From Martinezella tropici (GTDB lineage Bacteria > Pseudomonadota > Alphaproteobacteria > Rhizobiales > Rhizobiaceae), in assembly GCF_003287875.1 (NCBI RefSeq), contig NZ_QMKK01000056.1:1-64000 (forward strand): a DNA stretch of 64,000 nt, written 5' to 3'. The position numbers and the translations under genes were made by a program. Position 1 is the stretch's first letter. Every line of letters begins with the position of its first letter. The notes under the pieces were generated by a model. It was not told the DNA's origin and made no database searches. It saw only the letters and a list, made by a program, of their open reading frames with translations. Positions 17,265-25,902 of the stretch are shown here, piece after piece.

Positions 17265-18206
17265 ATGGCACAAATCGGTATAGAACGTCTCACGGGCCTG
17301 ATTGCATTCGCGCGGGCCGCATCCCTGGGAAGCTACACGGCGGCAGCCCGTGCGCTCGCGGTGTCACCGTCGGCCGTCAGCAAGAGCGTCCAGCGGCTCG
17401 AGCAGCAGCTCGGCATCGTCCTGTTCCTCCGTACCACGCGCTCTCTGACGCTTACGCCGGAGGGCCGCGATCTGCACGATCGCGCGCTGCGTCTCTTGCG
17501 GGAAGCCGAGGATATCGAGCAGGCCGCAATGGCTGCCCGCGCCGACCCGTCCGGCATTCTCCGGATATCCGCACCACTTCCGGTTGGCGTGCATATACTC
17601 GGCCCGGCGCTCCCTCGCTTGCGCGCACGTCATCCGAAACTCGCAATCGATCTGCGCCTGGGAGATCAGTTCGTGGACATGATCGAAGAGGGTGTAGACG
17701 TCGCCATTCGGGTTGGAGCGCTGGCCGACTCCCGCTTGAAGTCCCGACGGCTTGCGCCGCATCGCCTTTGCGCCTTTGCTTCGCCCGACTATCTGAGACG
17801 ACGGGGTACGCCTCGACATCCTGACGAGTTAACGGGGCATGACTGCGTCAATTTTCGCTTCCAGAGCTCGGGCCAGACACTTCGCTGGCCCTTTGCATCA
17901 GGAAAACGCGTCTTCGAGGCCACGCCAGAGATTGGGATCACGGTGGACACAAGCGATGGTGTCGCCGCTGTCCTCGTCGCCGGCGGCGGCGTCGGCATCT
18001 CTCCAACCTACATCGCCGCGCCATATGTGAAACGCGGCGAACTCGTGCCGATCCTCACCGCCTTCGCCGTTGACCGCTCCAGCATGATTGCGCTCTGGCC
18101 GGAGAGCCGCCGCGCCAATCCGAATGTCAGAGCATTCCTGACATTTCTCGATGAGGTTTTCCCGGCACGCCCACCTTGGGATGAAGTGGTATTTGCCGGA
18201 CAGTAG
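17265..18206 (+). CDS. LysR-family transcriptional regulator
   Basis: 313 residues from ATG 17265. The N-terminal winged HTH (FARAASLGSYTAAARALAVS, then SAVSKSVQRLEQQLG) is followed by a periplasmic-binding-type effector domain. Upstream in-frame sequence exists but lacks LysR similarity, so the internal ATG is chosen. It is divergent from the atypical SDR gene, its likely target. The intergenic region has AATTCCAATTGG-type AT-rich repeats, but no clear T-N11-A site could be fixed. Effector unknown. Confidence 0.86.
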   Translation: MAQIGIERLTGLIAFARAASLGSYTAAARALAVSPSAVSKSVQRLEQQLGIVLFLRTTRSLTLTPEGRDLHDRALRLLREAEDIEQAAMAARADPSGILRISAPLPVGVHILGPALPRLRARHPKLAIDLRLGDQFVDMIEEGVDVAIRVGALADSRLKSRRLAPHRLCAFASPDYLRRRGTPRHPDELTGHDCVNFRFQSSGQTLRWPFASGKRVFEATPEIGITVDTSDGVAAVLVAGGGVGISPTYIAAPYVKRGELVPILTAFAVDRSSMIALWPESRRANPNVRAFLTFLDEVFPARPPWDEVVFAGQ

Positions 18207-18664
18207 TGTTGCGGGGTCTGGGTACTATCAGGTCGACGGTGCGTATGATGCGCTGTTCTCAGCCGATCTGGCATATCAGCAGATTGAAGGCTCGGTGATC
18301 GGCGGCCGGCAGCAGCTGCGCGACGTCGCCTGCGGTTCCGCCGCCGCCATAATGTGGCATGGCATTTCAGTCGCGAGGATTTGAAAGTAGAGGCCGGCGA
18401 GGTTATCGAAACAATCCTGTAGCTGGGAACAAAGCAGAGGGCGGCCTCGACGGTCAAGCGCGTGCAAGTCTTTTCCGAAGAGATCAGAAGCTCTGGCTGG
18501 CGGGTTGGGTCAGTGATTGCGAAATACACGGAAATTGAATCTGGCAGACGAAATGATGGTGGAGCCGGTCCGAAACGTGACACAGTCTTCTTCAGTGAAA
18601 TCAGGATCGGTACGATAGTAGACCGAACCTACCCCGGCCGTCTTGCCAGAAGCAGACGTATAAG
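18207..18664. other. Intergenic stretch without a supported gene
   Basis: About 460 bp between the LysR gene and arr. Short open frames exist on both strands, but none has a ribosome site, family resemblance or consistent codon use. It may hold decayed coding sequence. Confidence 0.4.
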
Positions 18665-18679
18665 AGAAGGACGATCACG

Positions 18680-19102
18680 ATGACGGAAGTGCTGGATGAG
18701 GGGCCTTTCTTTCATGGAACAATCGCGGATTTGCGCGTGGGTGATTTCCTCACCGCAGGATACCGGTCGAATTATCGTCCTGAAGTGGTGATGAACCATA
18801 TCTATTTCACTGCCATTCTGGACGGTGCCGGACTTGCCGCTGAAATCGCGGCCGAACTCAGCGGGGGCGGCGCAGTCCCACGTGTTTACGTCGTAGAACC
18901 CACAGGGACATTCGAGAACGACCCGAACGTCACCGACAAGAAATTTCCCGGCAACCCCACTCGATCGTATCGCAGCAGCGCACCGCTCAAAGTCGTCGGC
19001 GAAATCACGCATTGGACCAGATTGACGCCTGAAGCACTACAGGTATGGAGAGAACGGCTAACCGCACTGCGCTCAGACGAACGAGGCGACATCATCAACT
19101 GA
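18680..19102 (+). CDS. arr: NAD+-rifampin ADP-ribosyltransferase (Arr)
   Basis: 140 residues, the usual length for Arr. The N-terminal FFHGTIADLRVGDFLTAGY and the central RVYVVEPTGTFENDPN and FPGNPTRSYRS blocks are family hallmarks. Arr ADP-ribosylates the ansa-chain hydroxyl of rifampin in the cytoplasm, inactivating it. AGAAGGA at 18665-18671 precedes ATG 18680. It appears monocistronic. Arr homologues are widespread on environmental chromosomes, so this need not be recently acquired resistance. Confidence 0.93.
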   Translation: MTEVLDEGPFFHGTIADLRVGDFLTAGYRSNYRPEVVMNHIYFTAILDGAGLAAEIAAELSGGGAVPRVYVVEPTGTFENDPNVTDKKFPGNPTRSYRSSAPLKVVGEITHWTRLTPEALQVWRERLTALRSDERGDIIN

Positions 19103-19400
19103 CGCGAGATGGTCAGCTTTCCACCCCGAGTTAGACAACTGGTCCCATATCCAGAACGGCGGCTTTGAGGACATCTCGCAGCCTGGTTCAACGGCCAAAT
19201 AAGACGCAAAGTACAGTTGCTTCCTCGCCCGGAAAAAAGGATATGAACCTTCGTCGCCGTTGATCAATTCGGATCAATTACTCTGTCGCAGATACCCGCG
19301 GGCAGGACGGTCCTCGCCATGCGTTCAAAGGCATACGTCCGGGTACCGGCTCATCGCCTGAGGAGACACTGTCGAGGACCTCGGTCATCGTCGGCCCGGA

Positions 19401-20441
19401 TCAGGCGGCGGAAATAGCCGGAGCGGTGAACTCTTCGACCTTGCCGCCGGTATAGCCCGGACGCGCGCCCTCGAGGACGTTGTAGGGGAAGGCCGTCGGG
19501 ATCGCGCTGACCTGATCCAGGCGCGCGATCTGCTCGGTCGACAGGGTGACCTTCGCGGCAGCCAGGTTGGAGTTGAGCTGCTCGATGGTGCGTGGACCGA
19601 TGATCGGTAGCGTGCCCTTGGCAGCGACCCACGCGATCGCGGCTTCGCCCGGCGCGACGCCCAGCTCGCTCGCGACTTCGATCAGGGTGTCGAGGATCGC
19701 CGTGCGCTGTGGCGAATTCTCCTGCTGGAAGACATTGCCGCCCATTCCTTCCTTACGACCGGTCTCGCCCTGGCGATACTTGCCGGTAAGAAGGCCGCCG
19801 CCCAGCGGCGACCAGGAGACCATGCCGAGACCGAGCGACTGGCCGGCAGCAAGCAGCTCCTGCTCACTGGAGCGGGCCACCAAGCTGTGCTCGAACTGGA
19901 GGCCGGCAATCGGAGCCGCGCCGCGCAGCTCGGCGATGGTGACGGCGCGCGCGGCGCGCCACGCGGGGAAGTTCGACAGACCGGCGTAGAGAACCTTGCC
20001 GGCGCGCACGAGATCGTCGAAGCCGCGCACGATCTCTTCGGCCGGCGTCACACCGTCCGACATGTGGACGAACAGGATGTCGATATAGTTGCTCTTCAGC
20101 CGCTTCAGGCTATCCTCGACCGACGCGACCATCGCCTTGCGGCTATTGCCGGTGACCACGATGCCGTCCTTGGCGCCGGCGGGCATCGTGTACTTGGTGG
20201 CGACGACGAAATCGTCACGGCGGCCGACCAACGCGTCGCCGATGATTTCTTCCGACTGGCCGCCCTGATAGACGCCGGCCGTATCGATGAAGTTGCCGCC
20301 TGCATCTGCATAGGCGTCGAGGATGCGACGTGACTCGCCGCGCTCCTGACCATAGCCCCAGCCTGTGCCGAACATGCCAGTGCCGAGCACCAGCTCGGAA
20401 ACGCGCAGACCCGTGTGCTGGCCGAAAAGTTTGTAGCGCAT
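19401..20441 (-). CDS. Aldo/keto reductase
   Basis: 346 residues from ATG 20441 (MRYKLFGQ). The full catalytic tetrad is visible: D53, Y58, K83 and H126. The TIM-barrel pattern and the late WVAAKGTLPIIGPRTIEQL segment, which contacts NADPH, are typical of the AKR 'YajO/Gsp69' type. It is divergent from a TetR regulator whose two operators lie in the 119-bp space. Reduces aldehydes or ketones with NADPH; substrate unknown. Confidence 0.9.
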   Translation of the reverse strand: MRYKLFGQHTGLRVSELVLGTGMFGTGWGYGQERGESRRILDAYADAGGNFIDTAGVYQGGQSEEIIGDALVGRRDDFVVATKYTMPAGAKDGIVVTGNSRKAMVASVEDSLKRLKSNYIDILFVHMSDGVTPAEEIVRGFDDLVRAGKVLYAGLSNFPAWRAARAVTIAELRGAAPIAGLQFEHSLVARSSEQELLAAGQSLGLGMVSWSPLGGGLLTGKYRQGETGRKEGMGGNVFQQENSPQRTAILDTLIEVASELGVAPGEAAIAWVAAKGTLPIIGPRTIEQLNSNLAAAKVTLSTEQIARLDQVSAIPTAFPYNVLEGARPGYTGGKVEEFTAPAISAA

Positions 20442-20467
20442 GTCTGTTTCTCCTGATGGATTTTTTA

Positions 20468-20526
20468 ATTGCGATCGCAATGTATCGCCGTCGAGAGCAC
20501 TACTTGACTTTAATTGTGATCGCAAC
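20468..20526. promoter_or_regulatory. Two-copy TetR operator
   Basis: ATTGCGATCGCAAT at 20468-20481 is a perfect palindrome. A near copy, ATTGTGATCGCAAC, lies at 20513-20526. Centres are 45 bp apart, between the aldo/keto reductase and TetR genes. Confidence 0.8.
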
Positions 20527-20560
20527 TAAAAAATCTGGAACTTGGATCGGAGAGTTTTTT

Positions 20561-21163
20561 ATGCGTGTTTCGAGGGAGAAGGCGGCAGAGAACCGGGATG
20601 CGCTTCTCAGCGCCGCCAGCCGTCTTTTTCGGGAGCGGGGGATCGACGGAGTGGGCGTCGCAGAGGTCGCCAAGGAAGCTGGGCTCACGCACGGCGCGCT
20701 CTATGCGCATTTCCAGTCGAAGGATGAGCTTGCCGCAGCGGCATTTTCACATGGCTTCGCGGCCAACATGGAAGCCACGCGCGAATGGATCGGCGACAGA
20801 CACATGGCGTTCGAGGAACTGCTTGACGGATATCTTTCTCCCTATATGCGCGAGAAGGTCTCCGACGGTTGTCCGATGGCCGCGTCCGTCAGCGAAATCA
20901 GCCACCATGATGAGGCCGTCAGCGAGAGTTTTACCAGCGCGTTCATGACCTGGGCCTCAATGAACGAAGCTTCTCTCGAACCTTCGATCCCCGGGTCCAA
21001 CCGTCGAAGACTGGCGCTTGCCGCTACTGCTGCTGAGATCGGCGCTCTCGCCATCTCTCGGGCCGTGGCCAAGGCGAACCCTTCGCTGTCGGACGAGGTG
21101 CTTGAAGCTGTGCGGGCCGCATTTGCTGACGCCCACGAGGTCGTAAAGACGCGGACCAGATGA
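20561..21163 (+). CDS. TetR-family regulator
   Basis: 200 residues from ATG 20561, preceded by CGGAGAG. The HTH is clear (GVAEVAKEAGLTHGALYAHF). The C-terminal domain belongs to the group with the DGCPMAASVSEISHHD block, often found with oxidoreductases. In-frame sequence upstream of 20561 overlaps the operators and is not coding. Likely represses itself and the divergent aldo/keto reductase. Confidence 0.87.
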   Translation: MRVSREKAAENRDALLSAASRLFRERGIDGVGVAEVAKEAGLTHGALYAHFQSKDELAAAAFSHGFAANMEATREWIGDRHMAFEELLDGYLSPYMREKVSDGCPMAASVSEISHHDEAVSESFTSAFMTWASMNEASLEPSIPGSNRRRLALAATAAEIGALAISRAVAKANPSLSDEVLEAVRAAFADAHEVVKTRTR

Positions 21164-21310
21164 GATATCAGCCGGTCCCGCGACGCGTGAGGGGCACAAA
21201 AGCGGCTCAATTTAATCTGGGCCGAGGTTTGTGGGAAGGCCTAGCGACATGAGCGAAAAATCATCCGCTCTTCAAACTGTGCCGCCCAATTGAAGCTTCA
21301 ATTGCCTCAA

Positions 21311-21343
21311 CAAAAAGCCCTGCCTGGTGGGGCCAGGCAGGGC
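21311..21343 (-). terminator. Intrinsic terminator for the small secreted-protein gene
   Basis: A perfect 11-bp stem (21317-21327 with 21333-21343), five-base loop, then CTTTTTG on the minus strand. It is downstream of the minus-strand gene at 21490-21759. The rest of the 326-bp gap holds nothing else I can support. Confidence 0.82.
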
Positions 21344-21489
21344 AGCAACAGGAGCACTGTTGAACGCGCGAGCCGGGTGTGAACTGGAGTTCAGTAACTT
21401 GCGCACTTCAATCTATCATTGTGTGACGGTTTTGTGAATGCCACCATTCGCATTTCGGGCCGAACCAGAACTACGCTCTTTCGCACGAA

Positions 21490-21759
21490 CTACTCGCAAA
21501 CGGTTTCGCGCACTACGACCCGATGATGATGGCGGTAGCCGTAGCGCCTTTCCGTCCAGCACCGGTGATGATACCGATAGCGAGGGCCATCATAGTACCC
21601 ATCATATGCGTAGGGAGGGGGATCGCGATAATAGCGTGGTGGCGGCCGATCATAGTCGTAGCGAGGCCCAACTCCGTATTCAAAGTAGACCTGAGAGAAT
21701 GCCGGCGAGGCGGCCAAAGTCGTTGTGAGCGCTAGCGCCGCGATTATGATTCTTTTCAT
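21490..21759 (-). CDS. Small secreted Tyr/Arg/His-rich protein
   Basis: 89 residues. A clear Sec signal peptide (residues 1-22, ending ASPAFS-Q) is followed by a low-complexity mature part rich in Tyr, Arg, Pro and His (repeated YYD, RYRYHHR) ending VVVRETVCE. Similar short proteins occur in rhizobial genomes without a defined role. It would be periplasmic or envelope-associated, possibly metal-binding through the histidines. It has its own terminator, so it is probably monocistronic. Confidence 0.72.
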   Translation of the reverse strand: MKRIIIAALALTTTLAASPAFSQVYFEYGVGPRYDYDRPPPRYYRDPPPYAYDGYYDGPRYRYHHRCWTERRYGYRHHHRVVVRETVCE

Positions 21760-22383
21760 GGCTTTCTATCCTGATTTACATATAACTGCGAGGCGTTGAT
21801 CCACGCCTTGGATGTAGTATGCCATGAGCGCTGTTCGTGAATACGGACGAAAGTCGCGACCAAGTACGGACTTAGGCCTCATGCCCGCGATGGCATCGCT
21901 AGACGGTAACACCTTTCAGCAAGGACAAGGTCGAGGCGCAGGCCCAGGTTCTCACTTCAAGCTCGGGGATATGCTGGCTAGGTGGACAAGACACTGTTCG
22001 GACACTGACACGATGAAGGATGGGGCGGTGTTCCTGGATTTTTCCATGAGAAAACGACCAGTTTTAAGCGTGTTTTAGGACCAAACTGGAATTCCAAACT
22101 GCGCGTTTTGCGGGCGATGCTAGCGGTTACTCACATTGGGAGTGAAACGCTTGTCCGTAGGCCTCTGCGGCCGAAATGCCGAAAACTTGCCACCTCATGG
22201 GAAGACACGGGAGCGCCGTTGTTGGCAGGCAGCGACGCTAAGAGGAGGGAGCGGGATGGGAATTATCGGCCCGGAAGTTTCTAATCGCGTGAGCAAGCAC
22301 CCGGCCCACGCGGCATATTGGTCGAGGCTGGGACGCTGGCCAGGAAGGTTCTTGATTTGCTTGCTGGTAATGTGAATTTTAAT
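21760..22383. other. Long intergenic stretch at the core/accessory boundary
   Basis: About 620 bp without a supported gene. Short frames (for example 21824-22078) have no ribosome site or family match. Accessory genes begin just after it. Confidence 0.4.
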
Positions 22384-22398
22384 TACTATCTCATAGTA
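22384..22398. promoter_or_regulatory. Candidate VapB operator
   Basis: TACTAT-CTC-ATAGTA is a perfect dyad 23 bp before the antitoxin ATG, where an AbrB-type antitoxin would autoregulate. Confidence 0.55.
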
Positions 22399-22420
22399 CT
22401 CAGCGAAAAGGAGTGTCCTT

Positions 22421-22672
22421 ATGACTTCCCTAACGGTAACGATGAAAGGGCAGGTCACATTAAAGCGGGATTTACTGCAGCACCTCGGCATCAAGCCGGG
22501 CGAACGCATTGACTTTGACAAACTGCCTGGCGGCGAGCTTCGGGTGAAAGCTGCAAAGCCCACTGGAACGATTGATACCTTCATCGGCCGGCATGCGGGC
22601 AAGGTTAAAAAGCCGATAACGATTGAGGAAATGAATGAGCTTGCCGCCGCTGGTTGGGCGGGTGACGAATGA
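22421..22672 (+). CDS. vapB: AbrB/MazE-type antitoxin (VapB-like)
   Basis: 83 residues. The N-terminal swapped-hairpin DNA-binding pattern (VTMKGQVTLKRDLLQHLGIKPGERI) is followed by a short C-terminal tail (ITIEEMNELAAAGWAG) that would bind and block the toxin. AAAAGGAG precedes the ATG. It overlaps the PIN toxin by four bases (ATGA). A dyad upstream is the likely operator. Confidence 0.88.
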   Translation: MTSLTVTMKGQVTLKRDLLQHLGIKPGERIDFDKLPGGELRVKAAKPTGTIDTFIGRHAGKVKKPITIEEMNELAAAGWAGDE

Positions 22673-23082
22673 AAATCTCCGTCGATACAAATGTGCTGGC
22701 TCGTGCCGTTTTGCAGGACGATGCAGAGCAAGGCCGCGCCGCGAGCAAGCTCCTGAGAGAGGCCTCGCTCATCGCGGTTTCCCTGCCATGCATGTGTGAA
22801 TTGGTTTGGATACTGCGCCGGGGGGCGAAGCTGTCGAAAGAAGATGTCGCCGTGACGATCCGCGATTTGCTGGATGCCGGAAATGTGGTCATGAACCGAC
22901 CGGCTGTCGAGGCCGGGCTTGCGATCCTTGAGGCCGGCGGAGATTTTGCCGACGGTATCATGGCCTATGAGGGCAATTGGCTAGGTGGCGAAACCTTCGT
23001 TTCGTTCGATAAAAAGGCGGTTGAACTACTTACAGAGCAGGGGCAGGCGGCGCGGCTTTGTCCTGATGGTGCAGCACAGTAG
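22669..23082 (+). CDS. vapC: PIN-domain toxin (VapC-like RNase)
   Basis: 137 residues. Acidic metal-binding residues of the PIN fold are in place: D6, E44, D92 and D95. VapC toxins cleave tRNA or rRNA and are neutralised by the antitoxin encoded immediately upstream. The start overlaps the antitoxin stop, so translation is coupled. Target unknown. Confidence 0.88.
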   Translation: MKISVDTNVLARAVLQDDAEQGRAASKLLREASLIAVSLPCMCELVWILRRGAKLSKEDVAVTIRDLLDAGNVVMNRPAVEAGLAILEAGGDFADGIMAYEGNWLGGETFVSFDKKAVELLTEQGQAARLCPDGAAQ

Positions 23083-23182
23083 ATATCTGCCCACTCCCAT
23101 AATGTGGTGGAGTTGTTTGCCCGGTCAGCGGAAGAAAATATTGATGCGGCCATAAGGATGCCGAAAGGCTGGTCAGTTTCGG

Positions 23183-24340
23183 CTACATTGCCAGACGCGC
23201 GGCCCGCCCATTCTTCCGGTCGGCGTTGCTATAATAACCTGCCGCCTGCGGGACCGACTTGTGCAGCGACTGCTGCATGGCTTCCTGCAGGGGGATGCCG
23301 CGATTGGCCGCCTCGGTTAGATACCCCGATCGTAGTCCATGCGCCGAAAACACCTCCGGGTCCAAACCGGCCTGCTTGCATCGGGTTTTCAGGATCAGAT
23401 TGACCGACTGCGGCGTCAGTGCTCGCCGATCAATATTGCCCCATTGATCGATGCGCCGGAACACCGGTCCGGTGTCGATCCTGGCCTCCGCAAGCCACTG
23501 CTTGAGCGCCCCCACCGGCCGGCCGATCAGAATGACATGTACTCGGTCTTCAGCCGTCGTCGTCTTGGTGCGGCCGAGATTGATGGTGAGACACGGCAGG
23601 AGAGGGGAGGAGGCATTCCTCGGATCGGCATGCACCGGTTCCTCGTCGGTCAGATCCTCGACGCGCAGGTCGGCGACCTCGGAGCGCCGGCGACCGCCGG
23701 AGGCAAAGGCGGTCATCAGCAGGGCCCGATCGCGGACGTCGGCCAGCCGATCGCCGGCACAAGTGGCCAGCAGCTTTGCCAGGACATCACCGGTGACGGC
23801 CCGTTTGCTCTTGCGCCGCCTTGGCCGAGAGCTGGCCCTCACGGCCAGCCGGAGCGCAGATTTCAGGGAAGGGGCGGTAAATGATCCTGTCAGCCCGCGC
23901 CAGCGCGTCAGGATCGACCAGGAGGTCAGCCGCCGGCGCACGGTGTCAGGCGCATGCGGGCCATCGACACGCAGCAGGCCCTTGGCACGCAATCCCATCT
24001 CAACGTCATCCGGCATGCCGTGGGAAGGATCCTCAACACGTTCGACGGGGTCCCAGAGATGGTGAGCGACGAATTTCAGCAAGAGGCTCTCCGGTGCCGG
24101 CCAGGGGAGGGGCGCGCCGGTGGCGAGCTCGCACCAGGCTTCGAGATAGCCGAGATCGGAGGCAAGGGCGCGAAGGGTATTGGCGCCCATGCCCTCCTTG
24201 GCCAGATGCTTGAGGGTGGCGACGTCCTCGTCCGTCAGTAGGGTTGCCAGCTGATCGCGGCGATCAGAGGGCAGGATGGCGTCGAGCGCATCGAGCTCCT
24301 CGACGCGCCTTTCAGCCGAAGTTGATGACGCGCCGCTCAT
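23183..24340 (-). CDS. Tyrosine-type site-specific integrase
   Basis: 385 residues. An N-terminal SAM-like arm/core-binding domain is followed by the catalytic domain with the first Arg in SGGRRRSEV, HGLRSGY (HxxR) and the nucleophile Tyr region SVPQAAGYYS. It overlaps the upstream antitoxin-like gene by four bases, so it is the last gene of a four-gene minus-strand operon. It may be the integrase of this accessory region, but no tRNA or attachment repeat was recognised next to it. Confidence 0.88.
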   Translation of the reverse strand: MSGASSTSAERRVEELDALDAILPSDRRDQLATLLTDEDVATLKHLAKEGMGANTLRALASDLGYLEAWCELATGAPLPWPAPESLLLKFVAHHLWDPVERVEDPSHGMPDDVEMGLRAKGLLRVDGPHAPDTVRRRLTSWSILTRWRGLTGSFTAPSLKSALRLAVRASSRPRRRKSKRAVTGDVLAKLLATCAGDRLADVRDRALLMTAFASGGRRRSEVADLRVEDLTDEEPVHADPRNASSPLLPCLTINLGRTKTTTAEDRVHVILIGRPVGALKQWLAEARIDTGPVFRRIDQWGNIDRRALTPQSVNLILKTRCKQAGLDPEVFSAHGLRSGYLTEAANRGIPLQEAMQQSLHKSVPQAAGYYSNADRKNGRAARLAM

Positions 24341-24585
24341 TTCGGCAGTCCGTGCTCGTCATAGAGATCGTCGTGGTTCGACGTCTGATCACCGTTTGCC
24401 GGGCGGCCCGCGGCTGCCAGCGCAAGAAAATCATCCACCGCGCTCTGGCCCTGCTTCGGGAGCGCCGTGAGGACGGCGATAGGCTGCCCGGCACGGCAGA
24501 TGACGATCTCGTCATTGCGCCGGGCGAGGTCCACCAGCTCTTCGAATCGTTCCGCCGCTTCCAGAATATCCGCAAAAATCTTCAT
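24337..24585 (-). CDS. Phd/RelB-like antitoxin without its own toxin
   Basis: 82 residues. The N-terminal pattern (EELVDLARRNDEIVICRAGQPIAVL) is Phd-like; the acidic tail (NHDDLYDEHGLPK) is typical for toxin binding. It lies 12 bp after the PIN toxin gene and overlaps the integrase start at ATGA. No toxin gene follows it, so it is either an orphan or a second partner of the PIN protein. Confidence 0.75.
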   Translation of the reverse strand: MKIFADILEAAERFEELVDLARRNDEIVICRAGQPIAVLTALPKQGQSAVDDFLALAAAGRPANGDQTSNHDDLYDEHGLPK

Positions 24586-24597
24586 CGCTATTGCCCC

Positions 24598-24975
24598 TCA
24601 CCAGACCCGTTCGTGCAGCACAGTGTCGAAAGCCACGTCCAGCGACAAGAAGGTGCAGTGCTCCAGCCGTGTCTGGGCGGCGAGAATGCGATCCCAGGGA
24701 TCGCGGTGATCCCAGTCGAAGCTTGCCGCCAGCTCGGCATGCAGATCGCTGATGGCGAGCGTCTGCAAACCGCTGGCGGTGACCGCGGCACGCAATTCCT
24801 GCGGCTTCAGGTCTAGCTTTTTGAGGCGCATCTTGTTGTCGAGCTCGTAGAAGGAGACGGCGCTGACGAGGACAGTGTTGGCCTTGTCCTCGATCAGTGC
24901 CTGGGCCGTGCCGGACAGCCGGTGGCTGCCGATCGTCCACCAGTAGACGGCGTGGCTGTCGAGCAGCACCTTCAT
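24598..24975 (-). CDS. PIN-domain toxin
   Basis: 125 residues, Sll0205-like PIN type. Acidic residues D6, E44, D92 and D95 are present, with the DPWDRILAAQ signature. Start overlaps the upstream antitoxin stop (ATGA). Predicted RNase held in check by the Phd-type antitoxin at 24972-25262. Confidence 0.87.
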   Translation of the reverse strand: MKVLLDSHAVYWWTIGSHRLSGTAQALIEDKANTVLVSAVSFYELDNKMRLKKLDLKPQELRAAVTASGLQTLAISDLHAELAASFDWDHRDPWDRILAAQTRLEHCTFLSLDVAFDTVLHERVW

Positions 24976-25262
24976 GGCTTGGGCTCGCGCCCGGCTGGCC
25001 CGCCCTGCCAGATGCCGACATCGTCGTTGAAGTCGCCGGCGTCGATCGCCGCCTGCTCAGTGTCGACATCGTCGAAGAGGTTATCCGGCAGGCCACGCTG
25101 GCGCAGCAGGCCGAACGGGCGTTTACCACCGTCGGCCGGGCCGATGCGGGCGTAGACTTCATTGCCGCGCATGATAACAATTTCCTCACCCTGGTTGGCT
25201 CGTTCGAGCACCTCGGCGAAATTCTTGCGCGCTTCGCTGATCTTGTAGCTGGTCTGAGGCAT
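24972..25262 (-). CDS. Phd/YefM-type antitoxin
   Basis: 96 residues beginning with the Phd pattern SYKISEARKNFAEVLERANQG and VIMRGNEVYARI; the acidic tail (DDVDTEQAAIDAGDFNDD) would bind the PIN toxin. First gene of the four-gene operon. Two dyads upstream are possible autoregulation sites. Confidence 0.87.
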   Translation of the reverse strand: MPQTSYKISEARKNFAEVLERANQGEEIVIMRGNEVYARIGPADGGKRPFGLLRQRGLPDNLFDDVDTEQAAIDAGDFNDDVGIWQGGPAGREPKP

Positions 25263-25288
25263 TGTGCGCTCCGATAATGGCTTTTGAA

Positions 25289-25333
25289 GCTACAGTAGCA
25301 TCGTGAATGTTCGCGTACAAGCCGTGTGTACGC
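25289..25333. promoter_or_regulatory. Candidate antitoxin operators
   Basis: Two dyads lie upstream of the Phd-type gene: GCTAC-A-GTAGC (25289-25299) and GCGTAC/GTACGC (25313-25318, 25328-25333). Confidence 0.5.
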
Positions 25334-25902
25334 CTCACTATCGATACTTGATACTTATCGATGGTAAGAGGCACAGAAAGCTGTCGTCTGACCAACAGAA
25401 ACAATCATCGATTTCGATTCATTATGACGAAAGAATAGCGTTAATTCATATGGTTAATGATGTCGAAACTGGGAAATTTCGGCCCGACATCGGGTAAAAG
25501 GGCTGATGTAGCTTTTCCGTCCCGATTTCAATTGAAGCGTGGCTGCCTGCTTCAGACTGCTGTCGTTAAGAATCCTGTCCAACTCAGGCGCCACGTGACG
25601 CGCTGTTGACCATTGCTCGCCTGGAATTGCGCGTGCCGGCTTTGAAATTTGATCCTGAGATCGCTTCGGCAAAAGGAAAAGCTCAATGAAATCGTTAGCG
25701 GAAAATCGACCTTGATCAATTGGTTAAACGTAACCGGCGCATGACCTTTTGCCGTTTGAAATGACAAAATGAAACCCACATCAAGAGTCGCAAACTTTGA
25801 GGGGTTTCCAAGCTACTCGTAAGGTATCTCTCAGAAGATCCCGATAACCAACTGGTGTAACGGGCGGAGCCCAGCCAGCCGAGTTTGAAGGCTTGGTGGT
25901 CG
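25334..25902. other. Intergenic stretch left of the IS110 element
   Basis: About 570 AT-richer bases with no supported gene. Its right part is probably the non-coding left flank of the IS110 element. Confidence 0.4.

Noticed and set aside
18008..18583. 191-codon minus-strand frame after LysR
   Set aside because: Low-complexity Arg-rich middle and overlap with the LysR 3' end; no ribosome site.
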